Shown piece after piece: positions 43,051 to 54,994 of a stretch of 64,000 bases of DNA. Origin of the DNA: Meconema thalassinum (lineage: Eukaryota; Arthropoda; Insecta; Orthoptera; Tettigoniidae); the NCBI GenBank assembly GCA_946902985.2, contig OX336399.1:163662911-163726910 (forward strand), in the 5' to 3' direction. Made by a program: the position numbers and the translations under genes. The stretch's first letter is position 1. Every line of letters starts with the position of its first letter. Under the pieces are notes generated by a model that was not told where the DNA came from, ran no database searches, and saw only the letters and a list, made by a program, of their open reading frames with translations.

Positions 43051-43757
43051 GAGACTAGCAACCCACCCCGGCTTCGCCCGGTATCCTTAACGGTTTACCC
43101 AGCGTAAGCTCAAAAGGCGTGTTTTTTTTTTCGATGTCAATGAACTACGACTTATATCCCTTTTACGTCACGGCATGATGGGTTAAAATCACTGACTGGA
43201 CTATTAATTATACTATCATGGAGATGCATGTGCAACGAATTCTCAACAGACGTAATTTAACAATGGCGAGGTGCATGAATAACAAATCCCCCTTCCGTCC
43301 AATCTTAACTTGACTATGTATTCTGCGGATCGAAGGCTGAAACTGGGACGATAGGCTCAGTCGCTAGCTAGCTCGTAAACTCGAAGCTAGTAATTGAATG
43401 CAGATTGTTGGACGATGTATTGAAGATGGAGATATGCTGTCGCGTTTTTTTGGTAGAACTTAGCATGCTGAACAATTCTTATACTCATATTATATCGATA
43501 TTTTTAACGGTTTACCCAGCATAAGCTTAAAAGGCGCACGGACGGTAGTTTTTTCCCCACTCGATTCACTGAAATCGTTACTGCTCGGTTTCCTTTGGTC
43601 ATAAATAAATTATTTTCTACGGAAACCTTCCACAGGAAATCCTTTACAGAATGGCGAAAACCACATCAAAATCCATCCAGTGGTTCTCGAGATTACCCGG
43701 AACATCCAAGAATCGGGGACTTTGTTTTATACTAAGTAGAGATTATTCAAACCAAAC
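43051..43757. repeat. GC-block repeat of unknown family
   Basis: Begins ACCCACCCCGGCTTCGCCCGG, with GGTTTACCCAGCGTAAGC at 43089 and again GGTTTACCCAGCATAAGC at about 43508. The two occurrences about 420 bp apart suggest internal duplication. Similar GGCTTCGCCCG motifs are widespread in invertebrate repeats, but I cannot name the family. Confidence 0.4.
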
Positions 43758-43862
43758 CAACCCCCGTGGCGCTACAATAAAGCCTAGGCCGACCAAGCGA
43801 CCGCTGCCCAGCCATTTGACTGAAGATTATGGGGTGACGTGTCGGGTCTTCTTGGTCGTTAA

Positions 43863-45514
43863 TGTACCAATTTTGCAAATCGGTACATGTTCATCTTATC
43901 TTCGAGACGCAGCGGGAGGTCCAGGTCTGGGCAGATTCTCATGAGAAAATACACCAGCCCTCTTCTGAGAATCCCATTCACCAAGGTGGCACCTGGCTAC
44001 TGCTGAAATGGGTTCGCCGAGGCCATCCTGCCAGGATTTGTGCCTTTGTGTGTGCTGTCACCTAAAATCGTAAATGGAAAAGAGGGATAAGTCAAGCTTT
44101 GATCCGTGAACTTTTGAAAGGTGAACATTTATTGTCAGCTGCATTCGTCAAGCTCTTATTCTGAGAAAGATCTTACAAAGGACATTGTGTAACACCTCGA
44201 CTCCTAGAAGGTTTCTACGCAGTAACCTGTATGGGCTGCTATTCTATAGTACCCACTCAAGACCTTGAACCCTGGCTTTTGTTTTGGCCGGTTGTGCAAC
44301 TAGTCGCAGTTGGTGCTACTGGAGGGTTGTGGTGGGGATAGGCTGATATACAAGGGTGGAATCGGTGACTCAAAACAACAGTACGAGAGGGACAGTGTGT
44401 GAGGAAGTTTCCTGACAGAAAGACTCTTGACCACTTGCCTCCGGGGAAAACGTGTGTGCAGTTTTCCCCGGAGGGTTCGAAGACACCAGGTGGTACTATC
44501 TGATTTAATTACTAAGGGGCATAACCAAGGACAATCAATACAAACTTTGACTGCTAAATTTTGTAACGTCATTTTAAGGCCGCGTGTCGGCGGTCGGTAA
44601 GCTTAACTAGATAAAGTCTATTTTAGCACTTTAGTATGTAATCTTTTGGAGGGTCTAGTAATATTTTGGTGGTACCTTTATATGTAATTACTGCAGGGTG
44701 TATTATTATTGCCCTATTTCCCGTTAGCTGGATGGGAACCTCGTGGGTTTTAATTCTTGGTCAGACAGCCTTGACGGACGGTCAATGCTGGACTGTGGAG
44801 GTTGTCAGACCTCTCCGTTCCACTAAGGGGCGTTTCGGTTGTTTGACGCAGCATTGTTTTTTGAGAAGGCATTGCCTTTCTCATGTTGTTTTTCTTTTTT
44901 CTTCTACTTCCGGATCCATTTTGAAATTCATGTTTTAACCTCAAATGTAACTGTGAAACGTTGCCAAGCGGGCAAGTGTCTGGTTTGTTTAAACTAAGTC
45001 ATTCATTTGTGTTTAATTAGATCATATTTGTCAGTTAGTTAATTAAGTGGTGGAAGGTTTATCTTGTAATTTGTTTGATCTTAATGTTCAATACATGTTA
45101 GCTTATTTCGATTTGTCATATTATTTATTGCATGAAGTCACTACGAAGATTATTCCCCTTTTCATTCTTCATCTTTGGCAGGGTCAATTTAATACGGCCT
45201 GCTGAGGTACGCATTCAGCGTTCCACCCAACAAGCTGGTCTTGACATTGGTTTCGTCCCGCCTGTTCTCTCTTTCTAAATCAAATCGGGGATGTTCTTGA
45301 ATACCAAGCAAATCGGAACATTCACTCCTAGGTTTTTTGCTGTGAACTCAGCTGGCCTAGCGAGTAATTAAATTAGGCCTTTCATGTGTTTTTTATTATT
45401 AATTCTGGGTGTGGTAATGTCATGTGATCTTTTTTTTGATATGCTAATATTATTATTATTATTATCATTTTGGCTAATAAACGGGGTAAGGGGGGATGGG
45501 GCTAAACTGTTACA
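43863..45514 (+). repeat. 5' LTR of the LARD-like element
   Basis: 1652 bp, TGTACCAATTTTGC ... CTGTTACA. It aligns with 50684-52334 at a constant offset of 6821 until the last 20 bp, where this copy reads GATGGGGCTAAACTG and the other GATGAAGCTAACTG. AATAAA at 45476-45481 lies 33 bp before the end. The short open frames (43862-44065, 44300-44572, 44666-44938) repeat identically in the 3' LTR and are not genes. Confidence 0.92.
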
Positions 45515-45515
45515 A

Positions 45516-45532
45516 TGGTAGCATGAGCATGG
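45516..45532 (+). promoter_or_regulatory. primer-binding-site candidate of the LARD-like element
   Basis: TGGTAGCATGAGCATGG starts two bases after the 5' LTR end. It resembles the TGGTATCAGAGC type complementary to an initiator tRNA-Met 3' end, with mismatches. Position and TGG start fit a PBS; the tRNA is unproven. Confidence 0.55.
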
Positions 45533-48500
45533 TTTTGCTCTGTGATCTTGCCATTAGCATATAATCTTTCCTGCTGACTGATTGCAGTAATTAATTAAAA
45601 ATTAAATTCAGTAACTTAATTAATGTAGATTGGGCCCTCCATACTAATTTTTCTTTCCCCAATAGGTAGGCTAGTTATTAGAGCAGAACCTAATTCATGT
45701 TGTGATTTGATTTCATGTAAAATAACCTGCCGTGTACACCGAGACCAAATGAACAATCCTGTCGTCAGCTGTTAGATGAGCAGGAGAGAGGCAGTCACAT
45801 GCGCTGAACGAAATTCAGGACCGACGGGAGAGTAATGGCCGTGCTGCGTTGCCAGATTGACGAGTTGACCGGCTGAAGGAATTTCACACGTGGTGAGTTT
45901 TGATATGCTGTTTGTATGGTTTTGGGGTGGTTGTAAATTCATTCTGTTCTTGTAGGAACTAGTCCAGCTCAATTTTACTGCACCTGTGTTAAATCTACAC
46001 CTCGGGAAGTGTTGTTTTGACAAATTGTGTCACGTGTTTGGAAAGAATAAAGTTTTGTCTGATTGGAAGTAGTTTTGGTAAAATTTAAATTAGTGACGTT
46101 TTAAATTCTCTTGAAAATAGGCTGAAATTGATAAACTTGTATTTCCAGTAGGAATAACTTAGTGTCTGTTTTGATGTGTGTTTAGTACACGCCTGTTGAA
46201 TCACGTAGTGATTTTGAACCATCATGGCAGACGTCTGTGACAAGTTATTATTTTATACAACTGATGTCAGTGAAAATGTGAATTGCGTGTGTGGATTTAT
46301 CATCAGCAGGTTCCTTGGGGTAAATCTGTAATTATTCTTAATAATTGTTAGTGATGTAAGGCTGAAATTCTGCGATTCGCTGTGCATAATACGTGTGAGG
46401 TATAATTGGTAGTGATCAGCTGTTCATTAGGCCAAACATTTCAAGTTTTGTTGTCATTTCTTTAGCTGGGGGTTAATTATTTCGCTGTTGGTAGTTCTGT
46501 CAAATTAAATTGGACCGTGAGGGTATTAAAATTTGGTATTGTCAACTTATTCTGCGTTAAATTAATTCTGGAAAATGGTCGAATTGCTGTCTATATGTAC
46601 GTTCGGTAATCGTGTTTTGAATGATGTTAAGTGTCGAATTGCGTGTGTGGTAATTCAGTATAAATGAATCAGGTGAGTGTTTATGTATGTATGATTTATG
46701 TTTAAGTTTGCTTAGTAATTGGGGGGAGAGTAAATAGTCTTGTTGTGACATGGGGATTTTAAGGTTAGATTGTCATCTAAATTGGTCAAGTATTAAATGG
46801 CTTTAATATTCAGTATATTAGTGTGTGTTCGTTGAGTGACTTACTAAGTGGGATGTTTCTGGGAGGCAGTCACCTTCACGTCGCATCTCATTTAGGGTGT
46901 AAATAAATATTTTCCCCCGATTCGTGTCTTTCGTTTTAGGACGTTTTCCTACGATGTAAGGAGAACTGTGATTTCAGGGCTACAACTTTGGGTTGTTTTA
47001 TCAGGTCCTTACGTGAGTTGATACTCCGTTGGCGTTATAGTGTCTTGACGATCCGAATACTAACATACTGATGTAAATGGGGAATTTTAGAATTGGTCAG
47101 GGAAGGGATCATGTATGTCTGGTGGAGGTATGAATGTATTTCTGTGGTTGATTGTGTTCAGGGTGAAAGAGTATGTGTGATGCGATTTTTATTGCTGCCC
47201 TGACTAGGAATCGAACTGGTGTTCTTTGGTGGTCAAAATTGTATTTATTTTCTTTTGTAATCCTTCAGTTTTTTTTAAATCCTGCTGATTGAATGAAAGT
47301 CATGTGTGAATGAATTGATGTAGGTTTGCAATTTGAATTTGGGTGGGAGTAATTGAGGCCTAATTGCCAGTAACGTAAAATGGATTATTATTGATTTTAT
47401 ATTAGTTGTATTAGTTGCATTTTGAAAATGGACCTATTATGCAGATGTGCTTCGTATGGGGATCTACTGTCAGGAGTCCATTTAATTTGGGGTGTGAGTA
47501 CCATCTTGATTGGGCCCAGGCAGGGTGTATATAGTATTTGCCCGAGTCGAGTGACTATAGGAATGGGACTTCGTTATCTCGGTGAAAGGCGAATTTTTTT
47601 TTTGGGGTAGTTGAGGCCGCTCAGTCAGTGGGGAGTCGGGGTTAGAAGACCTCTACGGAGGCCCTCTTGGTAAGAGTCCGCAATACCATTAATTTTGTGT
47701 TCATGATATTTGTACGATTGCTAATTTGCATAATTGAATGTAATGGGTTATTGTCGTGGGTGGTAAAATCTTATAATGATATGTTTGAGAAGGATGTGTG
47801 ATGGATGATGGATGAATGTTAGGAACTGGAGTCCTGTGTTCGAGTTCCAGTGATGAAGTTGGTAACTCTGGGAATACTTGTTGATTTTTGGTATATATAA
47901 AAAAAAATTATTTGGTAGTTCGGTTGGTGAAAGTTTTCCTTTAGGGAGATATCCTGCGGTGGCATGCTGAGTTGTCGTTGTATGTCAGCTGCTGTGTTCA
48001 CTAGTCTGATTTTGAGATTTTTGGGAGGTTGCAATGCTTCGTTTGCGATGGCATTGAAATGGGCTGGTTCGTTAGTTATTCATAACTTGCAGTTTCTTGC
48101 TGTTAGGCGGCTAGGTTATTTCTATTGTGGTCGCATTTCTGAAGGGTTGTAGGTTCGTGAGATTTCATGTAGACTCCCGTTAGCTTGGGTGTGTTCACTT
48201 CACAATCAGCTGTTGTAGGCGTTCATGCATATTTTGATATTTTGATTCCGGAGTTTTCACTTGAGGGTGCTTCAGTGCATTAGTCGGTTAGTTATTTATA
48301 GCTTGCAGCCTTGATCTGTTAGACCGCTGGCGTTTCTGTTGTAGTTTCAACTCTGAAAGGTTCTGGGTTCATTAAAATTTCGTGTAGCCCCATCATTTTG
48401 GGTGTGTATGAGTTTGGCTGTTGCCACCGGATGTTCTGATCGATTGTGAGCCTTAGTGACAGTCAGTGTCCTGGGTAGTTACGGGAGTAATCATCTTTGG

Positions 48501-49427
48501 TGGTAAATAAATTTAAATTCTCTGAGTAATAGAGTGTTGATAGCTTGGCAGTTTTTTTAGTGCGAGGTTCCAATGTGGTTAGGTGCGAGCTGGATTTATG
48601 GGCTTATTTTGAAGATTTTAATTGCTTCGTGCCTTTTGAGATGTAACATCTGTCACTTCTGTGATTTGTAATTCTGAATAAATTAGTTTTGATATTCTGG
48701 GAGAGATTTTATTGGCGTTAGCATTTGGTGAGATACAGACACGTGTTGTTAGTCAAGGAGGTTGTGAATTTTGAGATTTTAAGTAGCTTCGTGAAGTTAA
48801 TGTTTTAAGAACGTTTTGATGACAGTGGTGAGTTGAAGCATCATGGGTTCGATTTGAGTGTGGTCATAAAGTGTCACCCGGTATTTGGATGGTAAATATT
48901 AATGGTAGGTGACACACGTTGTTAGTTGGAGAAGTCTGTAGTCTGTGGTAACGCCACGTAGAGAAATTTTCGGGGTTGTGATTGTCTGTGTTGTGTGATT
49001 GGAAGGTGAACCACGTGCACTTGGGTGTGTGTGACGCTTAGTGGGTGCCCTACCTTGTGTCGAATGTGTATTTATGTTTTGGTAATGTGTTGTACTGTCA
49101 TCTTCTGAGGCGGCCATGCCTTTGTAGGGGAAGATGTTAATTACCCTCTGTGGGGTCGTGTGTTGACCGGAGGGGGAGCTCAGGTACCGAGCTGATTTTG
49201 TCGTGATGGCCAGGGTTTGGTGGCGCAAGTGTGATGTTCCTCCCGGTGTCAAAAGGGAGAGGACCTGTCATGTGAAGGACAGGGCGGTGTTTGTTTGTGT
49301 AGTGTGTGAATGACAGTGCATACTGTTTTAATAATTCACGTCAGGTTATGAACTGCAGTCCTCGTGCTGTTTTCCTGGTTCGCTAGTTGTCCTATAGAAT
49401 TTAGGGTTATTTATGTTTTGTGTTGTC

Positions 49428-49575
49428 GCCGGGAACAAGTGCCCGTAGGCAGTTATGGAGTGGGAGCGTTGTGTTGTCGCCGGGAACAGAGCCCGTAGGC
49501 AGTTATGGAGTAGGAGACGTTGTGTGTCACCGGGAACAGTGCCCGTTGGCAGATATGGAGTGGGAGAAATATCGG
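49428..49575 (+). repeat. three tandem units of about 50 bp in the LARD interior
   Basis: CGCCGGGAACAAGTGCCCG, CGCCGGGAACAGAGCCCG and CACCGGGAACAGTGCCCG each lead into GGCAG-TATGGAGT-GGAG. Each unit can form a small GGGAACA...GCCC hairpin, so the array could be an RNA structural signal. Confidence 0.6.
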
Positions 49576-50671
49576 GGTGACAGCCCGATGGAATTAAGGG
49601 CATTCTTATTATTAAGGTGTGAATGTGTGTGTGAATTATGTGGGTGACGTGGTTTTTTCCTTGTTTTATTTGTCTTGCTGCTAGTGTGCTTGCGTGATAG
49701 GATGTTGTGGTCTCTGTTCCTCCTGTCCTTGGAGGCCACTGAGGGCAGTGTGGGTCAGGAACATGTAAAATTGAGCAAGACATGTAATTTGTGTTTGTGT
49801 GCATATCAAACCGAGCTCTGTGTGATGCCTTCAGTGCGGTAGGTAATTTTGTAATGTATTAACTTGAGCGGTGCCACGGGCGGTATAGTAAATGTAGTTC
49901 TGATGGAATGCCCCGTGCGGCATGTTAATGTAATTGTCATTGTGAATTTTGGAAATAGTTACGTGCTGTCCTGATTTCGTGAAGTCGCAGAAAAATGGTC
50001 CTTCGGTTTTGTTAAAGTAAATTCATTTTGAAACATTGTTTAAAAATTTTGGTGGGCAAGTTTGTAGGTGCCTTTGATTTGCATATTCTAAAGAAAAAAT
50101 TCTGGGTTCTGTACACCTTAGTTAAATTTTAGTTATTCTTGCTAAGTATTGTAGTGAACTTTCAATTAAGCTTGTTAACGTCAGTCATATCGTATAGTTG
50201 GTTGCCCCTTTCGTGTGATTTTAATACTTCAGTGGACCTTTAATTATGCCCTGAACACGATCTCCTTGCGTAGAACCTTGTTTGAAGCCTCAAGTATCCC
50301 TTGTGACATGAAAGACTCTTAAGTGAACTTCGATGGCACACTAATGCTTCGAGTGATGTTTTTTTTATCCTTCCTGGGATAACTTCAGCTGTTATGGGCT
50401 GGTTGGCTGGCCTGGAACGATTGTTCCCTCTAAGGGAACTGTATTTGGACCATACGCTGCTGTTCTGATGTGTGTTTCAGTGGTCACTATGTGGGACGTG
50501 TGCCACCAATCTGGGCCCAGTTTGGAGGTACCATCTAGGTCCCATGGCATCTTTCTACCCGAAGAGATCTACTTCAAGGTCCGCTGGCGGGGATTGGAGT
50601 AGCCTCTTCAGCTGCCAAGAGACCAGCTGGACACCATCACCCTGTTCATCATCCCCCCATCGTCTTCCTTT

Positions 50672-50683
50672 GGAGGAGGAGGA
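50672..50683 (+). promoter_or_regulatory. polypurine tract of the LARD-like element
   Basis: GGAGGAGGAGGA immediately precedes the 3' LTR start TGTACC. It is the expected primer for plus-strand synthesis and sets the element's orientation. Confidence 0.8.
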
Positions 50684-52334
50684 TGTACCAATTTTGCAAA
50701 TCGGTACATGTTCATCTTATCTTCGAGACGCAGCGGGAGGTCCAGGTCTGGGCAGATTCTCATGAGAAAATACACCAGCCCTCTTCTGAGAATCCCATTC
50801 ACCAAGGTGGCACCTGGCTACTGCTGAAATGGGTTCGCCGAGGCCATCCTGCCAGGATTTGTGCCTTTGTGTGTGCTGTCACCTAAAATCGTAAATGGAA
50901 AAGAGGGATAAGTCAAGCTTTGATCCGTGAACTTTTGAAAGGTGAACATTTATTGTCAGCTGCATTCGTCAAGCTCTTATTCTGAGAAAGATCTTACAAA
51001 GGACATTGTGTAACACCTCGACTCCTAGAAGGTTTCTACGCAGTAACCTGTATGGGCTGCTATTCTATAGTACCCACTCAAGACCTTGAACCCTGGCTTT
51101 TGTTTTGGCCGGTTGTGCAACTAGTCGCAGTTGGTGCTACTGGAGGGTTGTGGTGGGGATAGGCTGATATACAAGGGTGGAATCGGTGACTCAAAACAAC
51201 AGTACGAGAGGGACAGTGTGTGAGGAAGTTTCCTGACAGAAAGACTCTTGACCACTTGCCTCCGGGGAAAACGTGTGTGCAGTTTTCCCCGGAGGGTTCG
51301 AAGACACCAGGTGGTACTATCTGATTTAATTACTAAGGGGCATAACCAAGGACAATCAATACAAACTTTGACTGCTAAATTTTGTAACGTCATTTTAAGG
51401 CCGCGTGTCGGCGGTCGGTAAGCTTAACTAGATAAAGTCTATTTTAGCACTTTAGTATGTAATCTTTTGGAGGGTCTAGTAATATTTTGGTGGTACCTTT
51501 ATATGTAATTACTGCAGGGTGTATTATTATTGCCCTATTTCCCGTTAGCTGGATGGGAACCTCGTGGGTTTTAATTCTTGGTCAGACAGCCTTGACGGAC
51601 GGTCAATGCTGGACTGTGGAGGTTGTCAGACCTCTCCGTTCCACTAAGGGGCGTTTCGGTTGTTTGACGCAGCATTGTTTTTTGAGAAGGCATTGCCTTT
51701 CTCATGTTGTTTTTCTTTTTTCTTCTACTTCCGGATCCATTTTGAAATTCATGTTTTAACCTCAAATGTAACTGTGAAACGTTGCCAAGCGGGCAAGTGT
51801 CTGGTTTGTTTAAACTAAGTCATTCATTTGTGTTTAATTAGATCATATTTGTCAGTTAGTTAATTAAGTGGTGGAAGGTTTATCTTGTAATTTGTTTGAT
51901 CTTAATGTTCAATACATGTTAGCTTATTTCGATTTGTCATATTATTTATTGCATGAAGTCACTACGAAGATTATTCCCCTTTTCATTCTTCATCTTTGGC
52001 AGGGTCAATTTAATACGGCCTGCTGAGGTACGCATTCAGCGTTCCACCCAACAAGCTGGTCTTGACATTGGTTTCGTCCCGCCTGTTCTCTCTTTCTAAA
52101 TCAAATCGGGGATGTTCTTGAATACCAAGCAAATCGGAACATTCACTCCTAGGTTTTTTGCTGTGAACTCAGCTGGCCTAGCGAGTAATTAAATTAGGCC
52201 TTTCATGTGTTTTTTATTATTAATTCTGGGTGTGGTAATGTCATGTGATCTTTTTTTTGATATGCTAATATTATTATTATTATTATCATTTTGGCTAATA
52301 AACGGGGTAAGGGGGGATGAAGCTAACTGTTACA
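50684..52334 (+). repeat. 3' LTR of the LARD-like element
   Basis: 1651 bp, the partner of 43863-45514. In all stretches I compared the two agree, except near the 3' end. Near-identity indicates recent insertion or gene conversion. It is followed directly by TSD GTTAA and the other half of the S4 SINE. Confidence 0.92.
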
Positions 52335-52539
52335 GTTAATCTTGGTCTTCGTGACCCGGGCGCTGCCTCATTGTCAGGCAGCTACTCAATTGTCCTCACG
52401 AGGCTGAGTGCACCCCATTCCAACCCTCACGTCGCGTCGCTTTCTAAAATCCCTGACGGAGCCGGGAATCGAATCCAGGGCCTCCTGGTGCGAGGCAGGC
52501 GCGCTACCCCAACACCACGGGGCCAACTTATAGATTATA

Positions 52540-53390
52540 CACCCAATGTAATTGGCCTTTTATTAACGTGCATGAAGAGAAATATTATACTGTGTTTTTA
52601 AGGGTTAATATTTTCAATAATAACCTACGCAATTCACCCGCGAGACTTCCTGAAGTTCAAATGCGACCCCCAGTAAATACCAAAAGGCTGAGGACTCTCG
52701 CCCCAGGCCGAGCCAACTACACGGGGTCTAAACCCTTGTAAACGCTACATAATACGACCCTCTTCCCCCTTTCACCCTCCAATGCTGTTATATGATACAT
52801 ATGCCACCCCTCTGAGCCCGCGCGAACCAAACCAGTTTGCCGGATGAATTACGCCGCTATTCACACGTATTGAATGTGCTCTATCGATTCGCATCATTAT
52901 ACAGTACAGGATCGCTCGCAACACCTGGGTTCGCATTTCAAGCTCGAAACTCAATAACCAGACACACTATTAATTGATGGCTAATGAAATTGAATAAATA
53001 GCCTACAGGGTGTCTATAAATGATTGGATGGGTTTCATGATTTAAATTAGAACCGAGCAAACAGCTCCCTATTGTCTATCGGAGAACGAAGAACGGTTTA
53101 GGAACTGGTATCAAGAACGATCATGATCGTTTGGCCAGCAAGGGCCAAAGAGGGGAACCGTTCATTCAGTTGAGTTCATTGAAGTTGGTGAAAACGGCCT
53201 TTAGCCTACATCAGAATCTCTCTGTGTGTAGGGGGCAGGAGGGATGGCAGAGTGGTGTAGACGTTAACGATTACTTTCACAATCATGCCAATATTCTTTA
53301 TTTTGTCTATGAACAAACTAGATCTCCCTCATCTGCTTTGCATGGGAGCAGTTATGAATTGAAGGCAAATGGGTTAACTTAAATCACTTG
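52540..53390. other. no gene recognised
   Basis: Short open frames only. GGATGGCAGAGTGGTGTAGACG near 53242 looks like a tRNA-type SINE head but no body follows. Confidence 0.4.
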
Positions 53391-53401
53391 TAGAGGCAAC
53401 A

Positions 53402-53914
53402 CCGGTTGGTTGGTTGGTTCGTTGGTTGGTTCCACAGTTTAGGGGCTGCGACAACGCGGTCATGTAGCCCCGTATACTTTGGGTGTGTGTAGAATCTGTC
53501 CGATAACCGGTGTAAATTGTGATGACTGTATAAGTGTGTGTTATCTGTTTTTAATTCAAGTAAGGACTGCAGAAATTCGATTTTCAATTTTGAACTTTTG
53601 CTACCAAACGCCACCGTCAACGAACAACACTAGTTCTGAACTTTGCTACTAGATGCCACCTCAGTCGGCTCCTGGCGACGAACGTTGGAACCTAAGAGCG
53701 TTAGTCAAATATAACATAATTTATCTTCACACAAGTGTAATTAGTGGAAGGTTCTTTATCATGCCATACCTGTATGACATGGGACCGGCGGCTTTACTTC
53801 CCCTCCGAAGGAAGGCATACTGAGGGATTTTTAACGCTCTTTAAATATACGACGACTTCGGCCGGGTTTGAACCCAGAAGATCAGCATGCTACCAACTAC
53901 GCCATCGAAGCCAC
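53402..53914 (-). mobile_element. SINE, family S2, copy g
   Basis: Complete inverted S2: CCAA tail (read as GGTTGGTTGG) at the left, reversed head CTACGCCATCGAAGCC at the right. An exact 11-bp target-site duplication TAGAGGCAACA lies at 53391-53401 and 53915-53925. This copy retains the central segment missing in the A-family version. Confidence 0.9.
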
Positions 53915-54153
53915 TAGAGGCAACATCATACTCGGACGTTTTCCTTCTAATGTTGCATGAATGTTTGCCCTGGCCTTGGCCGCCATATTCTGGGAAAGGC
54001 TCACCGGCTAGCTAGGTGATTGACTCGCACTCTCACTGGCTATAACTTCTACTAAAATAAATACACTAAATTAGAATGAAAAACATAATAATTTTTAACC
54101 CGGCTCACTCGCACATTTTCATAATTGACAGTGGATAAAAATCAGAAACCTTT

Positions 54154-54777
54154 ATGGACATCAAATTGGCAGGTGAGAAGCTAAAGGAAGTAGGAGACTT
54201 CTGTTACTTAGGAAGCAAACTAACGAGTGATGGACGAAGCAAAGAGGATATAAAAAGTAGGTTGGATCAGGCAAGGAAAGCATTTCTACAGAAAAGTTAT
54301 CTGTTGACATCGAACATAGATTTAGGTATTAGGGAGTCATTTTTCAAGGCCTTTGTCTGGAGCGTCGCGCTCTATGGAAGTGAAACTTAAGACTATTGTT
54401 GCAGCAGAAAAGAGGAGAATTGAAGCGTTTGAGATGTGGTGTTACAGGAGACTGATGAAGATCAGATGGGTAGATAGGGTTAAAAACGAAGAGGTATTAA
54501 GACTAATGGGAGAGGAGAGATGTTTCTAGCGACTGCTAATGAAGATAAGAGATAGGTTGGTAGGACACATACTAAGACACCCAGGAATAACAAGCTTAGT
54601 TATGGAAGGAAGGGTCTAGGACAAGAACTGTAGGGATAGACCAAGGTTAGAATATGTTAAACAGATTACCTCGGATGTGGGGTGTGGTAGCTATGTAGAG
54701 ATGAAACGATTAGCTCAGGACAGGGAGGCATGGAGCGCTGCATCAAACCAGTCAAAAGACTGAAGACTCAAACAAAC
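54154..54777 (+). pseudogene. C-terminal part of a non-LTR retrotransposon ORF2
   Basis: Reads LKEVGDFCYLGSKLTSDGRS, then IKSRLDQARKAF and SVALYGSET, the region just after the RT active site in a widespread insect non-LTR family. A frameshift and stop follow at about 54388, but the downstream frames keep the EMKRLAQDRE-type end seen at 29760-29971 and a CAAACAAACAA tail. The copy is 5'-truncated and inactive. Confidence 0.72.
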
Positions 54778-54994
54778 AATAGTGTATATTGCGCTATGCT
54801 ATCTAAACTGTTAAAGATTCAGCATAAAACACTTTCTACAAAAATAGAAAGAAACACTACATAAATATAAGTTATCTATCTTCAACACATCATAGTCCAT
54901 AGTGTTTTTAGTTGTAATTAGTAACTAATTTTAACATATTCCAACTTTAGAAATATTTTGAGGGCTCTATATTTAAGATAAATCAGGGGCGGCT

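Larger units (their letters stand above)
45515..50683 (+). other. non-coding interior of the LARD-like element
   Basis: 5.17 kb, G/T-rich on the plus strand. No frame exceeds about 150 codons and none carries a zinc knuckle, DTG, YxDD or DDE signature. The minus-strand frames at 48899-49252 and 49346-49804 are low-complexity Thr/His-rich. A diverged duplication of about 240 bp is visible around 48060-48190 and 48290-48410 (GTTAGTTATTCATAACTTGC versus GTTAGTTATTTATAGCTTGC). The region probably works as packaged RNA with structural signals only, which is an inference. Confidence 0.75.
43863..52334 (+). mobile_element. 8.47-kb LTR retrotransposon without coding capacity (LARD-like)
   Basis: Direct LTRs of 1652 and 1651 bp start TG and end CA, with a 5-bp target duplication GTTAA (43858-43862 and 52335-52339). 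A primer-binding-site-like sequence begins two bases after the 5' LTR and a polypurine tract abuts the 3' LTR, so all features for reverse transcription and integration are present. The 5.17-kb interior has no gag, protease, RT or integrase motif in any frame I could examine. Such elements rely on proteins from a relative. Orientation is taken from PBS and PPT. Confidence 0.9.
43770..52528 (-). mobile_element. SINE, family S4, split by the LARD-like element
   Basis: The part at 43770-43862 (ACCAAGCGACCGCTGCCCAG to TTGGTCGTTAA) and the part at 52335-52528 (GTTAATCTTGGTCTTCGTG to reversed box B GGGAATCGAATCC and the CACCACGGGGCC end) together give the S4 order of 17385-17695. The shared 5 bp GTTAA is the LTR element's TSD, at the place where intact S4 reads GCCGTTAATATTGG. 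Confidence 0.9.

Noticed and set aside
43862..44938. Short conserved open frames present twice (also at 50683-51759) as duplicated genes
   Set aside because: They lie in the two LTRs of the LARD-like element; identity follows from LTR duplication, and they have no domains.
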